A DNA stretch of 64,000 bases from Melanopsichium pennsylvanicum. Its lineage: Eukaryota; Basidiomycota; Ustilaginomycetes; Ustilaginales. The notes beneath the pieces were generated by a model, which saw only the letters and a program-made list of their open reading frames with translations, did not search any database and was not told the origin of the DNA. The stretch spans positions 1,612,001-1,676,000 of the forward strand of contig OAPG01000002.1 of NCBI GenBank assembly GCA_900208305.1, in the 5' to 3' direction. The position numbers were made by a program, and so were the translations under genes. Shown here one piece after another: positions 1 through 10,208 of the stretch; positions within the stretch are counted from its first letter, which is position 1, and every line of letters begins with the position of its first letter.

Positions 1-849
1 AGATAAGCGATCCATTTTTTAACATTTATATACTCTCACGCAAAGGTCTACACTATGGACTGACCAAGTTGGCACAGAAGGTGGATGGCGATCCCGCCCT
101 AGGATAGGCCAGCGAAATTTGTCTTAGTGTGCATACGCACATTTTCAAGGCAGACCGTGTTCGCATCGCAACACATCGTACCACAAGGTTTGCGGAATCC
201 GTCACCTTGGTCGTAGCTAGCGGCAGACGATGCTGTTGCTCAGCGATCAAGACTCTTCACATTTGTGAGCGTCAAAGGGAATCAAAATCAACCGGTGCCT
301 TCACTAGCGCACCAATACAGGCATCCTTCTCTCTTTTACCAGATCTAGATCAGTACATCGTTGACCGACCCCTAGCCACGCGCTCCCAACGCCAACTCAA
401 CATGATCTGTTTTCCCATGCTTCGGCTCCGGAAATTTTCTTAGCTTGTTTCTATCTGTTCCTTCAGAAAGTCTCTCTCACTTGGACTTTGGCCGGATTTC
501 CTCGGTCGGTCTTGCGAGAGTCAGAAGATGCTCCAGCTTGATTTTTTTACCTTGTGTGATCTCTTCAATGTCTAATCTCGCCAACTTTTGTAAGCGATCC
601 GTAACCTTTCGCTCGACAATCTCACCATCCTTTTTCATATCCTCTCAAATCCCAACAGCCTCATATTGAATCACTGTCCTGTTTCAAGGAAGCACTTGAA
701 CACAATCTGCTTGAAAATCCACACATTCCCTTCACAAACTTTGGCTTCTACAGTATCTGCTTGTGCATCTGTTTCACTTAATTGTTCTCCTGTTTGACAT
801 GAAGCTTCAATAGACAGAAATACAGAAGCTCTCCATGTTGCTGACATGA
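1..849. other. Gene-free left edge of window
   Basis: This interval lies 3' of the COMPASS gene. It contains only short frames (up to about 104 codons) with no recognisable family, low-complexity bias or splice pattern that would join them. It could include the untranslated end of a gene lying outside the window. I see no RNA gene in it. Confidence 0.5.
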
Positions 850-3405
850 TCAGTGAGACGGTTCTTCAAGCATCTCAACATCTCCTGCGTCGGTCTCGCC
901 TTCCCGCTTTGATTGCAACCATAAAATTCGTCCCTCTGGCTCGATTGGCGGCGACTCTGGACGAGACCATCCATAAGTACCGTTTTGTTCGAGCATATGA
1001 GGTGGTGGTTCTGGAGTTTGTATCTCTGTCGACGACCTACGCGAACGGTTCCCATCGTCATCTGCTCCTGGTTCGAACCCTTGCCCCTGTTCTTGCTCTG
1101 AATAATCGTGATCTAATGTGCCATTTGCATCGGGCCCAACTTGCCTCCCTGCTACCGCAGCTGCTTGTCCGTTTACATGCTCCACATCAAGTTGCATGCC
1201 GTTCCCATCCCCATCTTCAGCTTCGGCCGTCACTGTTCGATCCGCATCATCCTCAATGTCAACTGGACGAGTAGCAGCGGGACCGGGACTAGCAGTGGCA
1301 TTTCTGGCCAGTGCGGCAGCGTGCTTCTTTTTGGCCGCAGCATACCTTTCCTTAGCTGCATTGTTCCGTCGAGCTTTCTCCTCGGCTTGCTTGTCATGCA
1401 CCGCCTGGGCTTTCGCTTCATCCGCCAGATCGTATGCCCACATTTCGCTTAGATGCTCGTCAAATCTTTCGCACAATGGTCTCCATCGTCTGCCTTTACC
1501 TTCCCCTGTAGCCCCTTGCTCTCCAATGGCAAAAGTGCTGGACGATGAAGAGGAGGTAGCACGCTCCAAAACAGCCTCAATTTCGTCAGGTGGAGGATAT
1601 CGAAACCCGTGCTCGCCAGTGATGAGCTTAGCCCTTGCCCCGCCGTAGCTCGACACAAAGGGGAAATAACCCAACGCACCATCGTCAAAGACATTCTCCC
1701 TTGGTTTGACATTGATCACCGGCTCCACGGCTTGACCTTTCTTGGTAGGGTCCGCCTTTGTTGATCGGGAGATGGAAGGTTTGGTTGGAACGGCAGATTT
1801 GAGCCCCGAGAAGCCCTTGACGCGCAGAGGACGGTAGTCCAAGAGGTCTGTGAAAGCTATGCCTTGAGGCTCGCCGTTAACGAAAAAGCCTATTTTGGAG
1901 CCAGAGAGTTTAGGGACTGGGCGAAGAGACGGGATGGAGGGACCAGAAGGCTTTTCACTTTTGCCTGGATTCTTGTGAGTCTTGACTTTGGCAGAACCGC
2001 TGCTTCCAGTGGGTACGCTGGTAGATGCTGAAACGGCGTTGGCGTTGGGAGCGCCAGCCATGCCATTCGCGACGTCAGAGGAAGAGGACACGGTTTGAGA
2101 CGGGTGTTGCGGTTCAAACACCCCTGTGCCTTCGATACCCTTGAGTGCCTCCTCAATACTGTTACCTTTCCTGCTGCGCTCCATCAACTGCTCCATCTCT
2201 CTAGTCCTCGGATACTCGAGACTTTCGAAATAGAGCTGGTTCTTGTATCGAATAGCTACCCGCTCTCGTTTGATATTTGCCGGGTCATGTTCATCTTGCG
2301 GCAATCTCTGTGGTGGTAATTTGATGTACAATCCGACGACATCACCCGCTTTGAAAGGTTTCCCGTACGGCAGGGGTCTAGACAGGGTCACCTTATCGCC
2401 CGTCTTGTCCCTGAATCCATAACTGTACCCATCGAATCCGACAGGCGCATTTAATGGCGCTTCTCTCCTTCCCCATCCGAGTCTGATATGGCTTCCGTCC
2501 TTCATGGGTGTTGGAATCACTCCTGGAGCACCTGCTCCTGCAACCAAATGTTCTGGTGGTAGAATCTCGATTTCGGTATACCACTCGCCTTCTCTCACGC
2601 CAATGTTTGTCCTTGCACTTCGGAACCCTTTGTCTGTGGAGACGACATCTGCGTCGGCAGAGATCTTTGTAAACGGCGATCGATCAGACCAACACCAGTG
2701 AACTGTAGCTGGTCGAGTCTCGAGTGTTTTGAAAAGGGTTTGGGGCAGTTGCTGACTCGCGGGCCCAGCGGCAGTATAACGCCAGCCATTGCGGTTGACA
2801 GCAAAGTTGATGGTGTTGAACATGGTGGAGAAGCCAGGGGTAGGGACGAGGTGAGGAGGCGGCGCAAAATCTTCGGGGTCATTCTTGCGGAGGGTCGGAC
2901 CACGGTAATTTTGAGGCAAGGTGTGGTGCGATTGGTTTGTGGAGGGATGAGTTGGGGTGGATGATGTGGCTGCGTCTGGAGTGGAGCGGTCATCGTCGGA
3001 AGAGGGGGAGGAGCGGCGTGATGGTGGCAATGAGGGAGAACGTGAGCTTGTAGGGGTAGGGATATGATCGAGGAGATGGGGAGCTGTGCGCGCAATGTAG
3101 ACGCGCTGCGCTTCGGATTGAGAGTGAGGTGCTGGTGTGGAGGATGCGGAGCGGACGTGGTGAGGTGATGATGATGGTGCAAGCGGTGAGTAGGTATGCG
3201 GTGGCGAAGAAGATGCGCTGACTATAGACTGAGAAGCGACATCGAGGTGTGTCAAATCGTCATACTTTCTTTTGTTGGTGCTAGGTATTGTGTGAATGCC
3301 ATTAGCTGCGCTTCCACTTGAAAATGCACCAACAACTACAGTAGGGCCATCATGAGCAGCGAGCGGCGGCGCGAACTGCTGAGGAGCTTGTGTATCTACG
3401 TCCAT
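850..3405 (-). CDS. ASH2: COMPASS complex SPRY-domain subunit (BRE2/ASH2 type)
   Basis: The 851-residue protein is the SPRY-domain subunit of the COMPASS (Set1) histone H3K4 methyltransferase, a nuclear complex. The first ~230 residues are Ser/Pro-rich and disordered. The SPRY core begins near residue 235 (TVHWCWSDRSPFTK) and continues through an ASH2-type block near 308 (LGWGRREAPLNAP, then FDGYSYGFRD). It resumes after a long disordered insert at about 500 (IGFFVNGEPQGIAF) and ends near 579 (GYFPFVSSYGGA), followed by a C-terminal helix and a long acidic tail. A SPRY fold split by inserts is the BRE2/ASH2 pattern. No Cys-rich PHD-like region is visible at the N-terminus, so it resembles yeast BRE2 more than animal ASH2L. 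The start is the first ATG of the frame. Family assignment is firm; the choice between BRE2 and ASH2 as a name is convention. Confidence 0.88.
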   Translation of the reverse strand: MDVDTQAPQQFAPPLAAHDGPTVVVGAFSSGSAANGIHTIPSTNKRKYDDLTHLDVASQSIVSASSSPPHTYSPLAPSSSPHHVRSASSTPAPHSQSEAQRVYIARTAPHLLDHIPTPTSSRSPSLPPSRRSSPSSDDDRSTPDAATSSTPTHPSTNQSHHTLPQNYRGPTLRKNDPEDFAPPPHLVPTPGFSTMFNTINFAVNRNGWRYTAAGPASQQLPQTLFKTLETRPATVHWCWSDRSPFTKISADADVVSTDKGFRSARTNIGVREGEWYTEIEILPPEHLVAGAGAPGVIPTPMKDGSHIRLGWGRREAPLNAPVGFDGYSYGFRDKTGDKVTLSRPLPYGKPFKAGDVVGLYIKLPPQRLPQDEHDPANIKRERVAIRYKNQLYFESLEYPRTREMEQLMERSRKGNSIEEALKGIEGTGVFEPQHPSQTVSSSSDVANGMAGAPNANAVSASTSVPTGSSGSAKVKTHKNPGKSEKPSGPSIPSLRPVPKLSGSKIGFFVNGEPQGIAFTDLLDYRPLRVKGFSGLKSAVPTKPSISRSTKADPTKKGQAVEPVINVKPRENVFDDGALGYFPFVSSYGGARAKLITGEHGFRYPPPDEIEAVLERATSSSSSSTFAIGEQGATGEGKGRRWRPLCERFDEHLSEMWAYDLADEAKAQAVHDKQAEEKARRNNAAKERYAAAKKKHAAALARNATASPGPAATRPVDIEDDADRTVTAEAEDGDGNGMQLDVEHVNGQAAAVAGRQVGPDANGTLDHDYSEQEQGQGFEPGADDDGNRSRRSSTEIQTPEPPPHMLEQNGTYGWSRPESPPIEPEGRILWLQSKREGETDAGDVEMLEEPSH

Positions 3406-3905
3406 GACATAAGTGTTGCAAGTATTCTCCGGATTAGCGATACTTGGGCAAGGGTAAGGGAAAGAAAGTATCCGGTGTCAACAAGGATAGAAGATTAGAA
3501 TAATAATAATATATCTCACGCCAGACCCTTTCCCTTGTACGGCAGCCAAATTCTGATCCTTCTCCACGTGACGCTGCACTCTACGATATTCTGCAGTGAA
3601 ATTATACAGTATTCTACAGCATTATTTAGTTTATTTGCAGTTGTCCCTCTTTCGTTTCCGCGTCGCGCGTCGCGGTAATGGTCACAGTGTGACACTTATC
3701 TCTTCTCTGCATATTTCGCTGTTTTGAATGATTTCTGCAAGGATAGCGTGGGTGTGTTAATTTGAGTGTTACTTTTTTGAAGCTTGAGCGAGAGAACAAC
3801 ACTATATTTCCACAAAGAGGATTGTTTGACGCTTGAAATCAATCATCTCTTTCATCTCTGCCATCATTCCATAGATATTATCACGCTCCAAACAAGGTAT
3901 AGAAC
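3406..3905. promoter_or_regulatory. Divergent promoter region, COMPASS subunit / coiled-coil gene
   Basis: This 500-bp intergenic stretch is shared by two divergently transcribed genes. It is AT-rich, and contains a CACGTG box at 3565-3570 followed by AC, a common bHLH-type site. Several TACAGTA-like words lie near 3600. Nothing coding is visible. Confidence 0.45.
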
Positions 3906-5267
3906 ATGGATTCGACACGCCTTCCACCGCAAACACCACGCAGGCAACTGCTCAAGCGCATCCACCGAAGAAGCTCCATCCTCCCGTCAATCGATCCTTT
4001 ATCACAACCTCAACCATGTTCATCCACATCCACATCCACATCCACCACACGCTCCTCATCTAAACTCACATCTATCAATGCCCACAATACGTCTCCTCTT
4101 CTCGTTAGTATGGCTCTCGAGAAGCACGATGAGGCAGAAGAAGACTATGAGCGCACAAAGTGGAATGTTCGAGAAACACAATTTCAGCATCAAACACAAC
4201 CTGCCGACCACAAGGTAATGAACACTGATCATGATCACTACAACAGTGAAGACGGCGCAGATGAAAATGGCGAAGAAGCAGCCTGGGCTCAGGTAGATGA
4301 ACTCATGGATACCGTCCAACTCAAAGACCAGCGCATTCTTGAGCTCGAAAAGACTGTCTCTTCGCTCCAGCGCGATCTCAGAGGCTCAAAATCGTCCAAA
4401 TCTTCCAACCCGATTTCTTCAGACGGCGGCTTGACTCGAGCTGCAGCCATCAAGCTCGAACGCGAATTTCTATCCCAAGAAATGATCCTCAAAGGTCTGC
4501 AGCGCGACAATGAAGACAAGACACTCGAGGTGGAGGCGCTTCGACGCAAAGTAAAGATCATGTCGGATTTCCTCGCACGTCAGTACGGGGCTGATGACTG
4601 GGAAGCAGTCGTATCTGCAGCTTCTGGTACAATCGTGGGCTCGGGATCAATCAAAGAGACGCGGGCGGCTGCACCTGGAAGCCCTGAAAAGGAGGCTTTG
4701 AGTGCGGTCGCAAAAGTGTTGGGTGCTGTGAACGTCAGTCCGCGAGCGGGAGGCCGAGCCAAGTTGACACCTATTCTGGGCAGTGATGCAGAAGCGAACC
4801 CATTCTCACCGGCCATGGCGAGCCCGACAAAGGCTCTCAACAATGATGACGTGCTGATCCCCACCATTGCAAGGATGCAAACACCCTCGTCCAGCCCAAG
4901 CAAATTGCTCGTCTCCTCTTTCACAACTCGGCGCACATCGATGGATCATGCGGATCATCTGGCAGATCAAGAGGCTGATCAAGAGGCTGAAAGGGAACCT
5001 TGCCCACTCATCTTGCCAGACGAGGTGACAAGCAGACCAAGCGTACCGTTAGCAGGTGTAGATCCCAATGTGCTGCTGTCTTCAATCGAGAGCGTTCGGC
5101 TGTTGATGCAGGGCTTTGAGAGGAAGAACGCCATGCGTCGTGCAGAGCTCGAAGCCACCATTGAAAGAGCCATCCAGGCCGAACGTCGCGCCGAAAGCCT
5201 TCAAGCGAGTGCCTCATCCGCGGTGACAACTTCGCTCCCAAAACCGGCGTCAATCACAGCCTCTTAG
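3906..5267 (+). CDS. Unrecognised coiled-coil protein
   Basis: I do not recognise this 453-residue protein. It starts at the first ATG of the frame. Residues 1-115 are basic, then Ser/Thr-rich (including an ST repeat), and disordered. A coiled-coil region runs roughly from 125 to 225 (ELMDTVQLKDQRILELEK, then LKGLQRDNEDKTLEVEALRR, then VKIMSDFLARQYGADDW). The heptad pattern and the conserved-looking end of this block suggest a structural or cytoskeletal adaptor. A Ser/Pro-rich linker with several SP/TP sites follows, suggesting phosphorylation. A second short helix with coiled-coil potential lies near 380-430 (VLLSSIESVRLLMQGFERKN). There are no membrane segments or catalytic motifs. Function is unknown. 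Confidence 0.7.
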   Translation: MDSTRLPPQTPRRQLLKRIHRRSSILPSIDPLSQPQPCSSTSTSTSTTRSSSKLTSINAHNTSPLLVSMALEKHDEAEEDYERTKWNVRETQFQHQTQPADHKVMNTDHDHYNSEDGADENGEEAAWAQVDELMDTVQLKDQRILELEKTVSSLQRDLRGSKSSKSSNPISSDGGLTRAAAIKLEREFLSQEMILKGLQRDNEDKTLEVEALRRKVKIMSDFLARQYGADDWEAVVSAASGTIVGSGSIKETRAAAPGSPEKEALSAVAKVLGAVNVSPRAGGRAKLTPILGSDAEANPFSPAMASPTKALNNDDVLIPTIARMQTPSSSPSKLLVSSFTTRRTSMDHADHLADQEADQEAEREPCPLILPDEVTSRPSVPLAGVDPNVLLSSIESVRLLMQGFERKNAMRRAELEATIERAIQAERRAESLQASASSAVTTSLPKPASITAS

Positions 5268-5445
5268 CTCGCGAATCATTTCAGATTTGCTCAAACTAGT
5301 CTTAAATATGTCTGTTCGTAATGCTCTGCTGCTGTTCATACACTTTCAATCATTTTGAATCCTGTCGAGCTACTTTTGCGAATTACCTTGGCAGGGCAAA
5401 ACGTTGACTAATTATTGATTCAAAATTTGATCGCTGACTGTCCAA

Positions 5446-5549
5446 GGCAAGATGGCCGAGTGGTTAAGGCGTAGCATTAAGGAAGATATCTCGTACACAC
5501 CGAGGAAACCTGCTATCTTCGGGCGTGGGTTCGAATCCCACTCTTGTCA
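5446..5549 (+). tRNA. tRNA-Leu (anticodon AAG) with an intron of about 27 nt
   Basis: The cloverleaf folds by eye. The acceptor stem is 5446-5452 with 5542-5548 (7 pairs, one G-U), and the discriminator is A5549. The D-stem is GCC/GGC. The anticodon stem is TAGCA (5472-5476) with TGCTA (5511-5515), and the anticodon AAG is at 5479-5481. The T-arm has GTGGG/CCCAC around TTCGAAT, so the B box GGTTCGAATCC is at 5528-5538. A class II variable arm is present, as expected for leucine. The canonical loop is interrupted after position 37 by about 27 nt (5483-5509) containing a CTCG...CGAG mini-hairpin, which fits a nuclear tRNA intron removed by the splicing endonuclease. Confidence 0.93.
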
Positions 5550-5907
5550 CCATTCTTTTTTGCGTGTTTTTTTTTAATATAAAAACTTGGATTGTGGATC
5601 CTATCTTCTTATCAAGAAGGCACCATTTTTGGTCTTCTTTTGGGTCAATGTGGTGGAGGCATGATGAGCAGCAGGACAGACAGGATAGGTTGTCCGAAGG
5701 AAGCTGCTTTTGTTTTTTTTTCGTTTTTAGATTTTTTAGATTGTGATGCAAGTACAAATACAGAAATGGAACGGCAAGGGATGGAGACAAGCTGCGCAGT
5801 CGGACATGGTTGTGAATATGAATGCGGAGGACGAATAGCGAGATAGATAGGATGCGATGATATAGCCTGTTTCGGACTGTGCAGGTCACAAGTTTTTTGA
5901 GATTGTT
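5550..5907. other. Intergenic region between tRNA-Leu and mL41
   Basis: This 358-bp stretch holds the 3' flank of the tRNA (T runs near 5566 and 5708) and the 3' flank of mL41 on the other strand. I see nothing coding in it. Confidence 0.4.
5556..5561 (+). terminator. RNA polymerase III terminator of tRNA-Leu
   Basis: A run of six T residues begins seven bases after the tRNA 3' end, and a second longer T run follows at about 5566. This is the normal Pol III stop signal. Confidence 0.8.
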
Positions 5908-6515
5908 TTAAGAGGGGGAAGGGGCAGCGAGTCTCCTATCCTGATCCTGCTGATCCTTGATCCTTCTTTTTTGGAGCATATCGCCGATGACTGACCTGTA
6001 GTATGTGCCATCGAAACCATTTGCGTCCATTCTTGGGTAATTTGGTAAACCAAATTTTCCCTTTCTGGTTACACCACCTTCGCTATTTGCTCCTGTGAAT
6101 ACATAGGGTCGCAACTGTTTGTTTTGAGCCATCATGATCCAAGTGATCCATGTCAAGCCCAAACGAAGAAAAGGAGAGTTCTCAAAGTCAATGTCAATAT
6201 CAGTGTTCTACTATCATCTCTTTTATTCTTCCTTTATACATTTCTTGGGAGGTTTACCTTTGTTTCAGCGAGACCGGGAGGAACGACGAAATTGGGTACC
6301 CTGGATTCGTCGATCTGATTTGTTTTAAGATGCCAGTATCTCTGGTTTCCATTTTTATCGTAGAGCTGATTTCCGCGTGGATCTGCTGTGGCGATACGTT
6401 TACGACGCATGATGTTGCCGGTACGAGTACCCTTGTAAAAATCACGATTTGCTTTCTTGGAGTTCAACGGCAATCGGCTCGCTTTGGAGCATGCCACCTG
6501 TGTTGGCTTGAACAT
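5908..6515 (-). CDS. MRPL27: Mitochondrial ribosomal protein mL41 (MRPL27), two exons
   Basis: This is a large-subunit mitochondrial ribosomal protein of the mL41 family. The gene has exon 1 at 6515-6258 and exon 2 at 6114-5908. The 143-nt intron begins GTAAAC and ends CAG, and splicing joins LAETK to LRPYVFTGANS in frame, giving 154 residues. Recognition rests on the KGTRTGN...RKRIATADPRGN block, the tyrosine/tryptophan block NQRYWHLKTNQID, VPNFVVPPGLAETK and the [LK]-[RK]-PYV motif typical of the family. The length matches yeast MRPL27 (about 146). The N-terminus is basic and short. The start ATG is at 6515. The gene is divergent from ARB1. Confidence 0.88.
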
Positions 6516-7558
6516 GCTGAGCTAATTTTTGCGTGAATACGATGCTTCGTGCGTCCGCGTCAAAAGAAAGTGTGCTGATAAAGATGGATGAGACGTGTAA
6601 CGTGAACGTAAGTAGGGTGCCGAGTTGATAGTGAGAAGAATCAACAATGGTCGACAAAGGTGACCGGGCACAAAAAATAAGCGCTGAAAGGGTTGCACGC
6701 CATTCGGAACCGACAAGATCTGAGCCATGAGTTTTGGCTTTGTGATTAATTATTAGACCGAGAATCAGGTGTTACGGGAAACATTGAGACCTTCATTTAA
6801 ATACTCTATCTCACACGCTGCTGCACTATGGTAAATTATCGTAAATTGAAAATTTTTCTGAACACAAATATACAAGGAGAAGCAAGCTGAAGGCGGTAAA
6901 TATTAAAATAATTGTTGAGCTACAAGAGCGAGAAGAAGAATCGAACCCAAGAACAAGAGCGAGAGAGAAAGCAAGCGCGAGCAACGAGCAAAGTGAGTGA
7001 AATTTTTGTTAGCTTTCTCTCATTCCTTGTTCTAGCACGAGCCACTGGCAGAAATTTCAGTGCAGAAACTCAGCGCTTCTTTTTTTTGTTTTCAATCTGC
7101 AGAACCACGTCAAAAATTTCTTGTGCACAATGAATTTACCTGCCACAATTACAGTATACAAAGCTCAGCAACACGGCATCTCAGTATTTACACAAGCTAG
7201 AAAGCAAGCCAGACTCAAACCCCCAAATCAAAGCACTCTGCCATCATCAACGTTGCTCTCCACCACCACCACCATCACCTCTTCTCTTGACAACCGCAGC
7301 TGTGACTCTTCCGTATCATACTGCCTTTGTCTACTCTCCGACTTGCTCCCTTTCGTCGGCCTTTTTGTTCCTTTCTTTTGTTTCTTCGTCAAGTTCCCGC
7401 GGTCAAGCAGGCTTGCCGATCTAAGGTCACTTTCACAAATCGTATCTAAACAGACTCGTTTTCACAGTCTCTGTGATTCCTAGCGTCACGTTTAATTGTT
7501 GCGCACCATTCATAATTTCAACCCTCTTTCAAGTCGCATTCCTCGTTGAAACCCAGTC
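6516..7558. promoter_or_regulatory. Divergent intergenic region mL41 / ARB1
   Basis: About 1 kb separates the two divergent starts. The ARB1 side (roughly 7200-7558) is pyrimidine-rich, as expected for a 5' leader. An ACAGTATAC word is at 7151-7159, and paired GTAAATT words lie near 6830. The open frames in it are short and unlike any protein family I know. Confidence 0.4.
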
Positions 7559-9661
7559 ATGCCTCCCGTTTCCGCTTCCAAGGCCAAGCGTCAGGCGTAA
7601 GTATCTATCCTCTCAAAACGTCAAAGCGCGCTATAGTGACACCACGTCATGTTCGCCGCAACACACTGGCTGTATACGTAACAATCACACTCACCGCAGT
7701 CTCTTTTATCATTTTTATTCTTTTAAAAAAACCCCTTCCTCCGTTTCCTACCACGCTTTTGCGTCTTCTACGCACATTTCGAATTTCACCGATGCTTGAT
7801 CACCAACAGCGAAAAGGCCGCCAAGGCTGCTGCCAAGGGAGACAAGTCTTCCAAGTCTTCCTCCAAGTCTGGCACCACCAACGGCACCTCCGAGACTCCC
7901 ATGACCAACCTCTCTGCCAACTCCTCGGTCGAAGAGCTCAATATGAAGAAGCTCAACCTCGCCACCGAGCGTAACGCATCCGGTGTCATCACTTCGGACA
8001 AGCAGTCCCGTGATATTCACATTGACAACTTCACCATGTCCTTCCACGGTCGTCTCCTCATCGACACTGCCACCATTAACCTCAACTACGGTCAACGTTA
8101 CGGTCTCCTCGGCGAGAACGGCTCCGGAAAGACCACTTTCCTTGCCGCCCTCGCCGCTCGTGACGTCGAGATTCCCGAGCACATTGACATTCACATCGTT
8201 TCCGGTGAAGCTGAGCCTTCCGATGTCAACGCCGTCGATTACATTGTCGCCTCCGCAAAGGCGAAGGTCGCCAAGCTCGAAAAGGATATCGAAGAGATGT
8301 CAGTCGCCGACAACATCGACGAGGTTGCGCTCGAGATGAAGTACGAAGAACTCGAGGAGCTTGACCCCAGCACCTTTGAGACCAAGGCCGGCATGATCTT
8401 GCACGGTCTCGGTTTCTCCACAACCATGATGAAGAAGCCCACCAAGGACATGTCCGGTGGTTGGAGGATGCGAGTCACCCTCGCCAAGGCCCTCTTCATC
8501 AAGCCCCACTTGTTGCTTCTCGATGAGCCAACCAACCACTTGGATTTGGAAGCCGTCGTTTGGCTCGAAGCTTACCTTTCCACCTACAACCACATCCTGG
8601 TGCTCACCTCGCACTCGGCCGATTTCATGGACTCGGTCTGCACTAACATCCTGGACTTGACCCCCCAGAAGAAGTTCTTGACCTACGGTGGTAATTACTC
8701 GACCTACGTCCGAACCAAGGAGGAAAACGAGACCAACCAGATGAAGGCCTACGCCAAGCAGCAGGAAGAAATCGCTCATATAAAGAAGTTCATTGCTTCC
8801 GCTGGTACCTACGCTAACTTGGTCAAGCAGGCCAAGTCCAAGCAGAAGATCATCGACAAGATGGAGGCGGCAGGTCTGATCGAGCCTGTCTGGGCACCCA
8901 AGCCATTGCGATTCAACTTTGAGGACGTCCGCAAGATGCCCCCTCCCATTATCGCCTTCTCCGACGTTGCCTTCTCTTACAGCGGCAAGAAGGAGGACTA
9001 CCTCTACAAGGACCTCAGCTTCGGTATCGACATGGATTCTCGTGTGGCTATCGTGGGTCAGAACGGTACCGGAAAATCCACCTTGCTCAACCTCATCACT
9101 GGTGCACTCAACCCTGTGGAAGGTACGGTTCAGAGGCACGCTGGTTTGAAGCTCGGCAAGTACTCACAGCACTCTGCTGACCAGCTTCCATACGACCAGT
9201 CGCCACTCGAGTACATGGAGAGCAAGTATAAGCAAAAGTTCCCCGAAAAGGATCTTCAATTCTGGCGTGGTCAGCTTGGTCGATTCGGTCTGTCGGGTGC
9301 TCACCAGACCGCGCCCATTCGTACGCTCTCGGACGGTCTGCGTAACCGTGTCGTGTTCTCGCAACTCGCCATGGAGCAACCGCACGTCTTGTTGCTCGAC
9401 GAGCCAACCAACCATTTGGATATGACCTCGATTGACGCGCTTGCCAATGCGATCAAGGAGTTTGAAGGTGGTGTGGTGATTGTGTCGCACGATTTCCGAC
9501 TGATCAGCCAGGTGGCAGAGGATCTTTGGGAGGTCAAGGACAGGAAGATCGTCAACCTGTCGAAAATGGAAGTATCGATTCAGGACTACAAGAAGCAGCT
9601 CGCAAAGAATTCGGCCGAGGCCATTGAGAGGGCTAAGCTCTTCGCAAAGGGTAAAGCGTAA
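7559..9661 (+). CDS. ARB1: ABC-F family ribosome-associated ATPase ARB1, two exons
   Basis: ARB1 is a cytoplasmic/nuclear ABC-F ATPase acting in 40S and 60S ribosome biogenesis and ribosome-associated quality control. Exon 1 is 7559-7596 ([12 protein letters not shown] plus two bases), the donor is GTAAGT, and exon 2 starts at 7810 after CAG. The intron is 213 nt and the product 629 residues (yeast: 610). Two ABC cassettes are complete: Walker [10 protein letters not shown] near residue 114 and GQNGTGKST near 429; signatures MSGGWRMRV near 227 and LSDGLRNRV near 519; both Walker B/D-loop blocks read [11 protein letters not shown]. No membrane domain is present, as in all ABC-F proteins. Codons are strongly C-ending at wobble positions, the pattern of a highly expressed gene and clearly different from its neighbours. 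The downstream in-frame TTG at 7796 is not the start. Confidence 0.95.
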
Positions 9662-10006
9662 ACACCTCAGTTGTTGTATTGGCCAGACGACTCGAATGTC
9701 GGCTTGTGCGTGTAAAACCTCCAAAAACTAATCGTGTTGCAAGCCTTGATTCGGACGTCGGCATGTCTTGTCTTGTCCTCTCTTTTTGATCTGTAATTTG
9801 TTTATATCTCTGCCCCCTTTGTGTGCAAATGCATTTGTGTTGCTTGACCAAACGAAGGTTTTTTTTTTCGTGACGACCTTGGATGCTTTCGATGATGGTC
9901 AAGTGAGGTAAGGTGAGAGTGGGAAAGCGCATTCACAATTGAGGATGCGTTTGTGTACTGAAGCTTTCATGACGAAGTTTGTGGTGTGGATGATTTGAGA
10001 GTTTGA

Positions 10007-10008
<2 letters not shown>

Positions 10009-10043
<35 letters not shown>
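10009..10043. repeat. Poly(T) homopolymer, 35 nt
   Basis: An uninterrupted T run lies in the convergent interval downstream of ARB1 and MOB2. It is read directly from the sequence. Its exact length should be treated as approximate, because homopolymers are prone to sequencing error. Confidence 0.9.
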
Positions 10044-10047
<4 letters not shown>

Positions 10048-10053
10048 CTACGC

Positions 10054-10066
10054 CAGTAAATTTACA
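10054..10066 (+). promoter_or_regulatory. Copy 1 of motif CAGTAAATTTACA
   Basis: This 13-bp word contains the perfect 10-bp palindrome GTAAATTTAC. It recurs at 23485-23497 and, in reverse orientation, at 55399-55411. It lies between two convergent 3' ends, so a promoter role is not obvious here. Confidence 0.4.
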
Positions 10067-10208
10067 GTTCACATTCGAGGTTGGTGATGAGATTGCCCTT
10101 AACAAGGCTATTCAAGTGAACAACTTGGATAAAAATGGTATGTAAGATACAAAAACGTATTATGGGAGGATATCTCGAAGGCGGAATTGAGAATTGGTAT
10201 GGATTATT

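Larger units (their letters stand above)
9662..10208. other. Convergent 3' intergenic region ARB1 / MOB2
   Basis: This is the shared 3' flank of two convergent genes. It contains a 35-nt T homopolymer at 10009-10043 and, just beyond it, one of three copies of the CAGTAAATTTACA motif. No coding potential is evident. Confidence 0.4.

Noticed and set aside
8300..9139. 279-codon frame antisense to ARB1
   Set aside because: Long antisense frames are a by-product of the biased codons of ARB1; the composition is shadow-like.
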